Shown here: in pieces, positions 25,189 through 35,368 of the stretch
Position numbering within the stretch: position 1 is the first letter of the stretch
How the letters are laid out: each line of letters starts with the position of its first letter
Assembly (NCBI GenBank): GCA_002371135.1
Contig: DFGB01000079.1
Coordinates: 26,987-70,720, forward strand
Source of the DNA: Verrucomicrobia bacterium UBA3761
GTDB taxonomy: Bacteria > Verrucomicrobiota > Kiritimatiellia > RFP12 > UBA1067
Direction: 5' to 3'
Length of the DNA stretch: 43,734 nt
Notes under the pieces: model-generated
The model's input: the letters and a program-made list of their open reading frames with translations, nothing else
Database searches by the model: none
Told to the model about the DNA's origin: nothing
Position numbers and translations under genes: made by a program

Positions 25189-26289
25189 ATGAAAAACTTC
25201 TCTCTTTCTCTCTTTGCTCTGTCTCTTCTGCTTGCCGCCGGTTGCGGCAAAGAAGAACTCAAGGCCCCCGGCACGTATGTCGGCGAGAACGCCCGGCTGA
25301 TGAAGGACCTTTCGCGCCGCGAGGTGTTTTTGAAGGTGAACGGGGAGAAGTTCACGAAGGCTGATTTCGAGGCTGCGGAGAATTTCCAGGATAAATTGCG
25401 CCGCATGTGCGCAGGGGATCCGCTGACGGGCCCCAACGAACCCGCCGAGCATACCCGCATTGTCATGCGTCCGCGCACGGTGAGCGAGATTCTTCGAAGG
25501 GCGCTTCTGCGCCAGTTTTCGAAGAAAAACGGCATTGTCGCTTCCGATGAAGCGAAGGCTGAATACGCGAAATCGCTCTTGAAGACCCTCAGGCGTCCTG
25601 GCAAAAGCATCGACGAAGTGGCGGAGGAATTCGGCGCCGAGGGCAAAATCTTCCTCGCTTACTTCGAAGACGATGCGCGCATGCAGGCAGAGCGCGAATT
25701 CGTCGATACCGACCATACGCTCGACATCGGCGACGATGATATTGTCGCCGTTTCAAACCGCATCGCCCGCTTTCAGGCGAATGCAGAGGAAAAGAATGCC
25801 GCGACGCGCGCGGAACTCGAAAAGGCGCTTGCCGAATTGACCGCTGGCGGAGATTTTGCCGCCGTCGCCGGCAAGTATTCCTCCGAACTCGACGAGGCTT
25901 CGTTCTGGATGGACGGCGAATATCTAGATTCGTTCGAGGATACCCCGGAACTCATGTTGTGGCTCAAGACTGCCAAGACGGGCGACATTTCGCCGATTCT
26001 CGAACTTGACGACGGGTACGCGATTGTCAAGGTCGTCGAGAAGCGCATCGAGGACATGCCGCCCGAGGGTCTCGTCATCCCGAAGGACATCTACACGCTC
26101 GTCAGAATCAAGAAGGACATTTACGACGGCCCGGAGGACATGACCCGCGAAGAGATTGTCGCAGGTTTGAAGAAATTCCGCAGCGAGGCGTTGCAGAAGA
26201 AAGTCGGCGATACGGTGATGGCCGACGCCGTCATCGAATGGCCCTGCGGCACCAACCTCTTCGAGCGCGTAGAAGAGAAGAAGAAGTAG
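25189..26289 (+). CDS. SurA/PpiC-like lipoprotein (degenerate parvulin domain)
   Basis: A 366-residue lipoprotein. The signal MKNFSLSLFALSLLLAAGC ends in a good lipobox (LAAGC). The N-terminal part (about residues 45-190) is helical and charged, like the chaperone module of SurA/PrsA proteins. About residues 205-285 resemble a parvulin peptidyl-prolyl isomerase domain (FAAVAGKYSSELDEASFW, then TAKTGDISPILELDDGYAIVKV), but the usual GG-LG-W core is replaced by ASFWMDGEY, so isomerase activity is doubtful. It is probably an envelope folding factor for exported proteins such as those in this window. The ATG directly follows a CAACCTTTC array with no Shine-Dalgarno. Two GCGCGGCT hairpins follow the gene. 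Confidence 0.75.
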   Translation: MKNFSLSLFALSLLLAAGCGKEELKAPGTYVGENARLMKDLSRREVFLKVNGEKFTKADFEAAENFQDKLRRMCAGDPLTGPNEPAEHTRIVMRPRTVSEILRRALLRQFSKKNGIVASDEAKAEYAKSLLKTLRRPGKSIDEVAEEFGAEGKIFLAYFEDDARMQAEREFVDTDHTLDIGDDDIVAVSNRIARFQANAEEKNAATRAELEKALAELTAGGDFAAVAGKYSSELDEASFWMDGEYLDSFEDTPELMLWLKTAKTGDISPILELDDGYAIVKVVEKRIEDMPPEGLVIPKDIYTLVRIKKDIYDGPEDMTREEIVAGLKKFRSEALQKKVGDTVMADAVIEWPCGTNLFERVEEKKK

Positions 26290-26306
26290 AACGCCGTGTC
26301 ATGTGG

Positions 26307-26363
26307 GCGCGGCTGAAGCCGCGCATCGCAACGCCCCAATTTTGGCGCGGCTGAAGCCGCGCC
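26307..26363. repeat. Two GCGCGGCT-GA-AGCCGCGC palindromes
   Basis: Copies at 26307-26324 and 26344-26363, both in the same sense, followed by CTCCTTGTTTGTT. They may act as a terminator for the parvulin-like gene and belong to the family listed at 17601-17676. Confidence 0.75.
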
Positions 26364-26385
26364 TCCTTGTTTGTTCGTTTCCTCA

Positions 26386-26414
26386 TAGACTAAACTTTGG
26401 GAATTTGGTATAAT
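26386..26414 (+). promoter_or_regulatory. Promoter of the uxaA-like unit
   Basis: TAGACT (26386-26391), 17-bp spacer, TATAAT (26409-26414). The coding start at 26450 follows AAGGAAGG at 26431-26438. Confidence 0.65.
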
Positions 26415-26449
26415 TGCGCCAAAGAGAAGAAAGGAAGGTCTGCTGGATC

Positions 26450-27826
26450 ATGATCATCAACCCCCTTGACAATGTGGAAATCCGCGAGGACGGACACAAG
26501 TATGCTTTGCGCGACATCGCCGAAGGCGAGAACATCATCAAGTACGGCATGCCGATCGGCCACGCGACCTGCCCCATCAAGCAGGGCGAGCATGTCCATG
26601 TGCACAATGTCAAGACGAACCTCGGCGATGTGCTCGAATACAAGTACGAGCCGGACTTCAAGGAAGTCGAGAAGAAGCCCGCTCCGATGATCAAGGCGTT
26701 CCGCCATCCGGACGGGCGCATCGGCATCCGCAACGACATCTGGGTGATACCGCTTGTCGGCTGCGTCAACCGGCTGGCCGAGCGTCTGGCGCAGTCTTGC
26801 GGCGGGCTTTCGCTCCAGCATCCGTATGGCTGTTCGCAGATGGGCAAGGACCATGAGACCACATGCAACATGCTTGCGGCGTTCTGCCGCCATCCGAACG
26901 CGGGCGGCGTGCTCGTCGTCTCCCTTGGTTGCGAAAACAACACGCTCGAATCGTTCAAAGGGCGTCTCGGGCTCGCGCCGGAAGACCGGGATGGTGCCAA
27001 GATCGGCTTGAATATCCGTTTCTTGAAGGCGCAAGATCCGGGAGACGAGTACGAGCGCGGGCTGGAGCTGATCAAGGAGCTCGAGACGGCGCGTCCGGTC
27101 GAGCGTGTCGATGTTCCCGTGTCCGAACTCGTCGTCGGGTTGAAGTGCGGCGGATCGGACGGCTTCTCCGGGCTCACCGCCAATCCGCTCGTCGGGCGTT
27201 TCTCCGACTGGCTGGCCGCGCGCGGCGGTTCGACGATCCTTACTGAAGTGCCGGAGATGTTTGGCGCGGAGACTTTGCTCATGAAGCGCTGCCGCACGCG
27301 CAATATCTTCGACAAGTGCGTCAAGATGATCAATGATTTCAAGGACTATTACACCTCGCACAACCAGGTCTGCTACGAAAATCCCTCCCCTGGCAACAAG
27401 GCCGGCGGCATCACGACGCTCGAAGATAAATCGCTCGGTTGCGTGCAGAAGGGCGGCAGCTCGCCGGTCGAGGATGTGCTTCTCTACGGCGACCACGTCA
27501 AGGCGCACGGGCTTTCGCTGATGACGGGTCCGGGCAACGATCTTGTGGCCTCGACGGTGCTCGCGGCCGCGGGTGCGCATTTGATTTTGTTCACGACGGG
27601 CCGCGGGACGCCGTTCGGCTGCGTGATTCCTACGATGAAGGTCGCCACGAACGACCGCCTCGCCGCGGCAAAGCCGAACTGGATCGACTGGAATGCAATG
27701 TCGTCGCCCGACGTCGAGGAGTTTGCCGCCAAGGTGATGAGGGTCGCATCCGGCGAAGAGAAGGCGAAGAACGAAATCAACGGCGCGCAAGGCATCGCCA
27801 TTTTCAAGGATGGCGTGACGCTCTGA
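26450..27826 (+). CDS. UxaA-family sugar-acid dehydratase (altronate dehydratase-like)
   Basis: A 458-residue member of the UxaA/GarD family, metal-dependent dehydratases that convert altronate or galactarate to keto-deoxy acids. Residues 1-90 form the SAF domain (I-GHATCPIKQGEHVHVHNV). The C-terminal catalytic part has GRIGIRNDIWVIP, HPYGCSQMG, SLGCENN, LKCGGSDGFSGLTANP, TEVPEMFGAE and TTGRGTPFG. The fused SAF plus catalytic architecture is that of altronate dehydratase UxaA, so the D-galacturonate branch is the best guess; other sugar acids are possible. The start at 26450 has AAGGAAGG upstream. No uxaB or uxaC is in the window. The stop overlaps the next start by one base, an unexpected coupling to a folate gene. 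Confidence 0.88.
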   Translation: MIINPLDNVEIREDGHKYALRDIAEGENIIKYGMPIGHATCPIKQGEHVHVHNVKTNLGDVLEYKYEPDFKEVEKKPAPMIKAFRHPDGRIGIRNDIWVIPLVGCVNRLAERLAQSCGGLSLQHPYGCSQMGKDHETTCNMLAAFCRHPNAGGVLVVSLGCENNTLESFKGRLGLAPEDRDGAKIGLNIRFLKAQDPGDEYERGLELIKELETARPVERVDVPVSELVVGLKCGGSDGFSGLTANPLVGRFSDWLAARGGSTILTEVPEMFGAETLLMKRCRTRNIFDKCVKMINDFKDYYTSHNQVCYENPSPGNKAGGITTLEDKSLGCVQKGGSSPVEDVLLYGDHVKAHGLSLMTGPGNDLVASTVLAAAGAHLILFTTGRGTPFGCVIPTMKVATNDRLAAAKPNWIDWNAMSSPDVEEFAAKVMRVASGEEKAKNEINGAQGIAIFKDGVTL

Positions 27827-28362
27827 TGGCGCAGACGAAGGAGGCGATCCGCGATGCGATGAAGGCGCGGCGGCGGGAGGTTTCCCCCGCCGGCCGCGCT
27901 GCGTATTCCGCCGCCGTCTGCGCGCGGCTTCTCGGCGACAGGCGCATTGCCGCGGCCGGGACTGTCGCGGTGTATCTCGCGACGCCCGAGGAGATCGACT
28001 TGTCGCCGTTTATCCGCGCCGCGGGGGTTGCGCACCGCCTGGTCGCGCCCAAATGGGAAGGCGCGAGGTATGCCCTCGCGGAAATCACACCGCAGGGCGT
28101 CGCGCCCGGGCATTGGGGCATCGACGAGCCGCGCGGCGAGGCGTGGGTCGAGCCGCGCGAGGTGGATGTGTGGATTGCGCCGGGGCTCGCGTTTTCGCGC
28201 GACGGCAGGCGAATAGGATATGGCGGCGGGTATTACGACCGCTACTTCGCCGCAGCCCGCCGCGACGCGCTCAAACTTGCAGTCGCGTATCCATTCCAAA
28301 TTTTGCCCGATTTGCCGGCCGCCCCGGACGATATGCCGGTCGACGAGGTTGTCGTCGTGTAG
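27826..28362 (+). CDS. 5-formyltetrahydrofolate cyclo-ligase
   Basis: A 178-residue enzyme of the 5-FTHF cyclo-ligase (YgfA/MTHFS) family, which uses ATP to turn 5-formyl-THF into 5,10-methenyl-THF. An N-terminal K-x5-RDAMKARRREVS helix, the central substrate segment (VAPKWEG) and the C-terminal hallmark GRRIGYGGGYYDRYF are present. The start at 27826 was fixed by the TGATG overlap with uxaA; the longer open frame upstream only shadows uxaA. The gene lies 115 bp before clpB, and its transcript may end at the TGTCGC-N6-GCGACA palindrome at 28382-28399. Confidence 0.9.
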   Translation: MAQTKEAIRDAMKARRREVSPAGRAAYSAAVCARLLGDRRIAAAGTVAVYLATPEEIDLSPFIRAAGVAHRLVAPKWEGARYALAEITPQGVAPGHWGIDEPRGEAWVEPREVDVWIAPGLAFSRDGRRIGYGGGYYDRYFAAARRDALKLAVAYPFQILPDLPAAPDDMPVDEVVVV

Positions 28363-28381
28363 CAGTTGCCGTGTCTCGTAT

Positions 28382-28399
28382 TGTCGCGGTTTTGCGACA
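28382..28399. promoter_or_regulatory. Palindrome upstream of the sigma-54 promoter
   Basis: TGTCGC-GGTTTT-GCGACA, centred about 66 bp before the expected start site of clpB. It could be the binding site of a sigma-54 enhancer-binding activator. Alternatively it is a weak terminator stem for the upstream gene (followed by GTTTG). Confidence 0.45.
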
Positions 28400-28430
28400 G
28401 TTTGACGCAGTGCGGGCCGGTTTCCCTCCT

Positions 28431-28446
28431 TGGCACGTCGCTTGCT
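28431..28446 (+). promoter_or_regulatory. Sigma-54 (-24/-12) promoter of clpB
   Basis: TGGCACG (28431-28437), N4, TTGCT (28442-28446). It fits the RpoN consensus TGGCACG-N4-TTGCW at every defined position, with the extra T before TGG. The expected start is near 28456, leaving about 20 nt of leader with AAGGAGGA before the ATG at 28477. Confidence 0.85.
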
Positions 28447-28476
28447 CTATTGCAGGCGATACAAGGAGGAAGATTT

Positions 28477-30546
<2,070 letters not shown>

Positions 30547-30547
30547 A

Positions 30548-30649
30548 TGTGAAAATGTGGAAATGAGGAAATGTGGAAATGCCGTGCGACTGACGCGCCG
30601 TCGCAGTGGCGGCCGCATTTCCACATTTCCATATTTTCACTTTTCCACG
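30548..30649. repeat. GGAAATGT inverted repeat between convergent genes
   Basis: GTGAAAATGTGGAAATG units on the left and CATTTCCACATTTCC, ATATTTTCAC on the right enclose a GC-rich centre. It lies between the 3' ends of clpB and the regulator gene and may act as a bidirectional terminator. The last codons of the regulator (GTG GAA AAG TGA) lie inside it. Confidence 0.8.
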
Positions 30650-31806
30650 TTTCTGTTTCCGGCTTTGGCCTTGCGCCAGTCGCGCATTGAAACGCCGTAG
30701 CGCTTGAGGAATGCCGCGCGGAGTGCGTTTTCTGTTTTCCAGCCGCATTGTTGGGCGATCGCGCCCAGCCATTGCGACGGGATGCGGAGCAGGAGTTCCA
30801 CGCGTTCGAACCGGATGCGGTTTATTTCGTCTTTGATCGTCGTGCCCGTGGCGCGAAGGAAGTCCATTTCCGCAAGTCTCCGCGAACCGGCGATCTGCGC
30901 GGCGACATCTGCGGCGGTGATTCCTTCGCACGCATGTTCGCGTACATAGGCCAGCATTTTCGCGACGCGCGGCGGAGTGCCGCTTCCGGCGGGTGTCGAG
31001 TTCCGCCGGATGAGGCCGAGTGCGCTGTAAGTCTCCCGGACGGGGCCGGCGGAAGGATTCTCTGCGAGCGACGAAAGAATTTCGCACGAGCGGTAGCCCG
31101 CCTGTTCGAAATCGAGATAGACGCTGGAGAGAGTGGGACGGGCGTTTTCGCATAGGGACGTATCGTCATCGACGCCGATTACGGCCAGTTGCGCTGGCAC
31201 GGCAAGGCGGAAGTGCCGCGCGATATCGAGCACGTATGCCGCCATGTAGTCGTTTTCCGCCATGACGCCGCATGGTTTTGGAAGCGCCTTGAGGAATGCG
31301 GCGCATGCCTTGCCGCGGGCTTTCTCGGAATCGAAGATTTCTTTGCGACCGAATACCGCGCAGTCTAGCCCGTGCAGGTGCAGGATGCTCCTGAACTCCG
31401 CCTCTCGGTCGCGGCTCCAGAAGTGGTTGCCGGAGGATGCGATGAATGCGAAGGACTGGCAGTCGGCCTTGAGCAATTCTATCGCTGCACGCTCGCCTGG
31501 TCCTTTATGCGAAGGGTTGACGCACGACGCCCATGCGGGAAGCGTGCGCGGATCGCGGCCGAGAAAAACCGTCGGTATGTGCGCGAAGTCGGCTGGATCG
31601 AAGAAGCCGGACTCCGCCCCGGAACACTCCACGACGCAGCCGATTGGCTTCCAGAGGTCGATCAGTTCTTGTACGCGGGGACGTCCGGGCGATGGCTCGA
31701 CTACTTGCAGCCGCCAGTTGCGCGTCCGTGCGAAGCGGAATGCTCCGTCAAGCTCCCTGATCCATGCCTGGCGGCGCGAGGTGTGAAAGAGTAGCGCGGT
31801 TTCCAT
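30637..31806 (-). CDS. XylR-type AraC-family transcription regulator
   Basis: A 389-residue regulator. Residues about 1-275 resemble a LacI/periplasmic-binding-type ligand domain (LLFHTSRRQAWIRELDGA, then VFLGRD, GVMAENDYMAAYVLDIAR, VIGVDDDTSLCENARPTLSSV). The C-terminal 100 residues are an AraC helix-turn-helix domain (ITAADVAAQIAGSRR and WKTENALRAAFLKRYGVSMRDWRK). This is the layout of the xylose regulator XylR, so it probably senses a sugar and activates the divergent epimerase gene and the locus beyond. The start at 31806 was chosen by the domain start; the open frame extends further but crosses a TATAAT. The -10 box lies only nine bases from the ATG, so the mRNA may be leaderless. Confidence 0.88.
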   Translation of the reverse strand: METALLFHTSRRQAWIRELDGAFRFARTRNWRLQVVEPSPGRPRVQELIDLWKPIGCVVECSGAESGFFDPADFAHIPTVFLGRDPRTLPAWASCVNPSHKGPGERAAIELLKADCQSFAFIASSGNHFWSRDREAEFRSILHLHGLDCAVFGRKEIFDSEKARGKACAAFLKALPKPCGVMAENDYMAAYVLDIARHFRLAVPAQLAVIGVDDDTSLCENARPTLSSVYLDFEQAGYRSCEILSSLAENPSAGPVRETYSALGLIRRNSTPAGSGTPPRVAKMLAYVREHACEGITAADVAAQIAGSRRLAEMDFLRATGTTIKDEINRIRFERVELLLRIPSQWLGAIAQQCGWKTENALRAAFLKRYGVSMRDWRKAKAGNRNVEK

Positions 31807-31815
31807 GACAGAGGT

Positions 31816-31845
31816 ATTATAGCAAATTCCGGTCTGACGCTGCAA
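31816..31845 (-). promoter_or_regulatory. Promoter of the regulator gene
   Basis: On the minus strand: TTGCAG (31845-31840), 18-bp spacer, TATAAT (31821-31816). Transcription should begin within a few bases of the ATG at 31806. Confidence 0.7.
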
Positions 31846-31912
31846 GAGGAGAGTTCGCAAAATTGGCGTAAATATTTTTCGTCGATTTGGCGTTTTTTCG
31901 CTCGCTTTCGTG

Positions 31913-31918
31913 TATAAT
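31913..31918 (+). promoter_or_regulatory. -10 box of the carbohydrate locus
   Basis: TATAAT 44 bp before the epimerase ATG. The best -35 candidate (TTGGCG at 31887) is 20 bp away, too far for a good unaided promoter. That fits a promoter needing an AraC-type activator bound in the 156-bp divergent region. Confidence 0.5.
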
Positions 31919-31961
31919 ATGCGGTGACAATGGATATATTGTGGAAAGGAACGGTACGCAC

Positions 31962-33158
31962 ATGACAAAAGAAGAATTGCAGGGATGCATCGACAAATAC
32001 AAGAAACTCCTCCTTGAATCGGTGGAGTGGTGGCAAAAGTACGCGCCCGACGCCCGGCACGGCGGATTCTACAACTACCTCGGGCGCGACGGCAAGGTGC
32101 TTTTCACTGACAAGAACGTTCGCCAGCAGGGCAGACTGGTCCTGCTCTTCGCCCGCGCCTACAACGAGATCGAGAAGCGACCCGAGTGGCTCGACCTCGC
32201 CCTGCAGGGAATCAAGTTCATCGAGGACCATTGCTTCGACGAGCGCGACGGTCGCACGTACTACGACGTGACCGAGGACGGCCTCCCCGTTCGCAAGCGC
32301 CGCTACGTGGTGACGGAGCACTACACGGTGATGTCCTATATCGAACTTTTCAAGGCCACCGGCAATCCGGAGTGGAAGGCGAAGGCGGAGAAGCTCTACA
32401 AGACGATCATGATGTATTACTACAACCCGGAGCTGCTGCCGCCGAAGTTCTACCCGGCGCGCAAGGTCCGGGCGCACAACATCCCGATGATCATCTCGTG
32501 CACTTCCATAATGATGCGCGAACTCGGCGGCGACACCTCCCTCTACGACCGCACGATCAAGACTTGCCTCGGAGAAGTTTTCGGCGATTTCCTCGACTAC
32601 GACAAGAAGGCGCTGCGCGAGATAGTCAACGCCGACGGCACGCCTTGCGAGACTCCAGAGGGCCGCACTATCAATCCCGGCCACTCCATCGAGACTTCGT
32701 GGTTCGCGATGACCGAGGCGGCGTTCCAGAAGGACGACGAGCTCCTCGGGAAGGCGCTCACGGTCCTCGACTGGTCGCTCGCATGGGGCTGGGACGAAGT
32801 GCAGGGCGGCGGCGGCATCATCTATTTCCGCAACGTCGACGAGGCGGAAGGGCACGAGCCGGACCAGTACGAGCATGAACTCAAGCTCTGGTGGCCGCAG
32901 AACGAAGCCATCTACGCGACATTCCTCGCCTACACGCTGACGAAGGACGAGAAGTATCTCGACTGGTTCAAGAAGATCGAGAAGTGGTTCTTCGACCATT
33001 TCCTCGATCATGAATACGGCGAAATCATCAAGTATCTCCGTCGCGACGGTACGCCATCCTGCACGATGAAGGGCACGCGCTGGGCCGGAGCGTTCCACTA
33101 TCCGCGCATGCTCTTCAACCTCATCAAGCTCATGGAGGCGGAAAAGTTGAAAGGTTGA
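31962..33158 (+). CDS. AGE-family epimerase (N-acylglucosamine 2-epimerase-like)
   Basis: A 398-residue (alpha/alpha)6-barrel protein of the N-acylglucosamine 2-epimerase/cellobiose 2-epimerase family. Such enzymes swap C2 configuration of GlcNAc/ManNAc, cellobiose or aldose-ketose pairs. Family marks are RQQGRLVLLFARAYN, VVTEHYTVMSYIELF, NPGHSIETSWF (the catalytic His region), KLWWPQNEA and the C-terminal GTRWAGAFHYPRML. These fit the GlcNAc 2-epimerase branch slightly better than cellobiose epimerase, but the substrate is not certain. GGAAAGGA lies about 13 bases before the ATG. It is the first gene of the plus-strand locus, divergent from the regulator. The C-terminal KLKG and stop codon come from the AAGTTGAAAGGTTGA repeat. 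Confidence 0.88.
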   Translation: MTKEELQGCIDKYKKLLLESVEWWQKYAPDARHGGFYNYLGRDGKVLFTDKNVRQQGRLVLLFARAYNEIEKRPEWLDLALQGIKFIEDHCFDERDGRTYYDVTEDGLPVRKRRYVVTEHYTVMSYIELFKATGNPEWKAKAEKLYKTIMMYYYNPELLPPKFYPARKVRAHNIPMIISCTSIMMRELGGDTSLYDRTIKTCLGEVFGDFLDYDKKALREIVNADGTPCETPEGRTINPGHSIETSWFAMTEAAFQKDDELLGKALTVLDWSLAWGWDEVQGGGGIIYFRNVDEAEGHEPDQYEHELKLWWPQNEAIYATFLAYTLTKDEKYLDWFKKIEKWFFDHFLDHEYGEIIKYLRRDGTPSCTMKGTRWAGAFHYPRMLFNLIKLMEAEKLKG

Positions 33159-33262
33159 AAAGGGAAGAGGCGGGACGGCTTCCAGAATATCTAGAACTTC
33201 TAGAACATCCAGGACATCTAGAACCTCTTCCCTCTTCCCTCTTCCCTCTTCCCTCTCCCGAG
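33143..33262. repeat. Mixed array: AAGTTGAAAGG, then GGGAAGA, CTAGAAC and CTTCCCT units
   Basis: Starts inside the epimerase stop region with GAAAAGTTGAAAGGTTGAAAA. It passes into GGGAAGAGG, then four TCTAGAAC/ATCCAGGA units, then about six CTTCCCT heptads. Left GGGAAGA and right TCTTCCC form an inverted pair around the CTAGAAC units. Confidence 0.85.
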
Positions 33263-33274
33263 AATTCTCTGAAA

Positions 33275-35368
33275 ATGAAACTCGACTCGACAATATTGCT
33301 TGCTGTCGTTTCCTCCACGATGCTTTTTGCGTCGTGCATCGCCGATGTCCCCGCGCAGACAGGATGTTCCAATGCCGTGGACGCCAGGTTCGCCCAAGAC
33401 GGCACTCTCCAGTCGATCTGCGTAGGCGAGGCCGTCTTCGCGACCGGTGGCGGCAATCTCTGGGAGGCGGAGTTTCTGGCGGATGCGGGCGCTAAAATTT
33501 CCGTCTCCGCCTCGAATGCCGTTTCGTTCGCGAAAAGCGAGTCGGATTCCGAGATAGTGCTTTCCTGGCGCGGCATCGCCCTCGGCGACGAGCCGGACGC
33601 CCTCGACGCCACCGTCGCCATCTCGAAGAACGCCGACGCATCGCAGTCGTGGAGCCTCCGCTTCGATAACCGTTCGCAGCGTTGCAAACTTTTGCGCACC
33701 TCGTTCCCCATGTTGCGCCGCATGACGCGCAATGGCGAGGGCGACGCCCTGCTACCGTGGAAGGACTACGGCGCGAGGCTCTTCCGCCGCCGCACGGCAC
33801 AGCCGAAGGCGCTCCATGCCCACTATCTCGGCTATGCGCCGCCGGTCGCGGCGTTCTTCCTTGGCGAGACGGGGCTCTACATTGCGGCAGAGGATCCACA
33901 GGCCCGGCAGAAGTGTCTCGTGGAGAGCGGCGAACAGAACGTCCACTTCGACACGCTCGTCGAACTCGGCGCGGACGGCCCCGGCTACAATGTGACGCTT
34001 GCGCCGCTCAAAGGCGATTGGTGGGAAGCCGCGCGGCGATACCGTAAATTCGCCCTTGCCCAGAAGTGGGCGCGATTGGGGCCTATCAGGGACAATCCAT
34101 CCTACCCGCGGCGCATATGCGAAATCCCTCTCTGGATCAACATCCACGGCCACGCCGATGTCGCCTCGAACGTGCTCGCAAAGGCAAAGGCCACTTTCCC
34201 CGGTTTCGCGACGGGCATCCACTGGCACCTCTGGCAGCAGTCCGGCCACGACGTCAACTACCCCGAATATTTCCCCGCCCAACCTCGCGTGAAGGAAACG
34301 ATCGACTTCTGCCATTCCATCGGCCAGGAACCGATGCCATATGTGAACGGCCGCCTCTGGACCGCGACGACGATGGGCTATCTCCTCGCCGAGCCGTGGG
34401 CGGTGATGAAGACCGACGGCTCGCGCGTCGAGGAAGTGTATGCGAAGACGAATCCGCCGCTCGCTGTAATGTGTCCGTGGACGGAGCCTTGGCGGCGCGT
34501 GGTGCAAGCCTTCACTGGACGCATTTTCGAAGAACTCGGAGCGAAGTCGCTCTTCATCGACCAGGTCGGCGCGGCGCGCGCATATCCGTGCTACGACCCG
34601 GCGCACGGCCACCCGGTCGGCGGCGGTGCGTGGTGGCGCGATGGCTATGCGCGGATGCTCTCTCCGGTCCGCCGCGCCTGCAACGAGCGAGGCGCGTTCC
34701 TCGTTACCGAGGGCGCGGGCGAAGCATATCTCGATCTCTTCGACGGCTTCCTTCAGGTCGTGGAGCGAAAGCCAGACGACGTACCGTTCTGGAGCGCCGT
34801 CTATTCGGGTTACACGACGTACTTCTGCTCGCCGGAGAATGCCGACGACGACCCGCAGTCCTTCCTCGTCCAGCAGAGCCGCGAAATGCTCTGGGGCCAC
34901 CCGCTTGGCTGGTTCGACCCAGGCGTTTTGGACAAGCCCCGGAAAATCGAAATCCTTCGCCGGCTTTGTACATTCCGGCAGCGCAATCTCGACGCGCTAG
35001 CCTACGGCAACCTTCTCGACGAACTTCGCCCGGTCGCGCCGCTCCCGCAGGTAGAATACACGTGGAAGCCGCGATCTAACTGGAGCAAGGACGTGAACCG
35101 CGGCACATGCCCCGCCGTCATCGGCAACTGGTGGCGCACCGCCGGCGGCGAAACCGTCCTCCTCGCCGTCAACCTCACCGACCGGCGACAGACGTTCGAC
35201 TACGAAGTCTATGACGGCGCCAAGCGCACAGGCAAAACCGCCACTGCGACACTCGAGGCACATGAGCTCAAAAGGATCGAACGATTTGTCGACGACGGAT
35301 TTGTTCGCGTAGATAATCCGCTCACTTTCTCGCGAGGGACGCTCGGACCCGGGCAAATCCGTTTGTAG
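33275..35368 (+). CDS. Glycoside hydrolase-like lipoprotein (possibly DUF6259)
   Basis: A 697-residue exported protein. The signal MKLDSTILLAVVSSTMLFASC fits a lipobox (LFAS-C) near residue 21. An N-terminal beta-sandwich-like part (about 30-270) precedes a TIM-barrel-like part (about 285-620). That part holds NIHGHADVASN, TGIHWHLWQQSGHD, PYVNGRLWT, SLFIDQVGAARAYPC (a likely catalytic Asp) and LVTEGAGEAYLDLF (a likely acid/base Glu). A C-terminal beta domain follows. I associate this with DUF6259-type glycosidase-like proteins found in gut Verrucomicrobia relatives, from memory and not certain. It probably cleaves a glycan at the cell surface. The start at 33275 was chosen for the signal peptide; the upstream frame crosses repeats. 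The last 24 or so codons come from a dispersed element (see 35293-35380). Confidence 0.75.
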   Translation: MKLDSTILLAVVSSTMLFASCIADVPAQTGCSNAVDARFAQDGTLQSICVGEAVFATGGGNLWEAEFLADAGAKISVSASNAVSFAKSESDSEIVLSWRGIALGDEPDALDATVAISKNADASQSWSLRFDNRSQRCKLLRTSFPMLRRMTRNGEGDALLPWKDYGARLFRRRTAQPKALHAHYLGYAPPVAAFFLGETGLYIAAEDPQARQKCLVESGEQNVHFDTLVELGADGPGYNVTLAPLKGDWWEAARRYRKFALAQKWARLGPIRDNPSYPRRICEIPLWINIHGHADVASNVLAKAKATFPGFATGIHWHLWQQSGHDVNYPEYFPAQPRVKETIDFCHSIGQEPMPYVNGRLWTATTMGYLLAEPWAVMKTDGSRVEEVYAKTNPPLAVMCPWTEPWRRVVQAFTGRIFEELGAKSLFIDQVGAARAYPCYDPAHGHPVGGGAWWRDGYARMLSPVRRACNERGAFLVTEGAGEAYLDLFDGFLQVVERKPDDVPFWSAVYSGYTTYFCSPENADDDPQSFLVQQSREMLWGHPLGWFDPGVLDKPRKIEILRRLCTFRQRNLDALAYGNLLDELRPVAPLPQVEYTWKPRSNWSKDVNRGTCPAVIGNWWRTAGGETVLLAVNLTDRRQTFDYEVYDGAKRTGKTATATLEAHELKRIERFVDDGFVRVDNPLTFSRGTLGPGQIRL

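Noticed and set aside
33155..33274. Upstream start for the glycosidase-like gene
   Set aside because: The 40 extra residues would be translated CTAGAAC and CTTCCCT repeats. The signal peptide starts at 33275.
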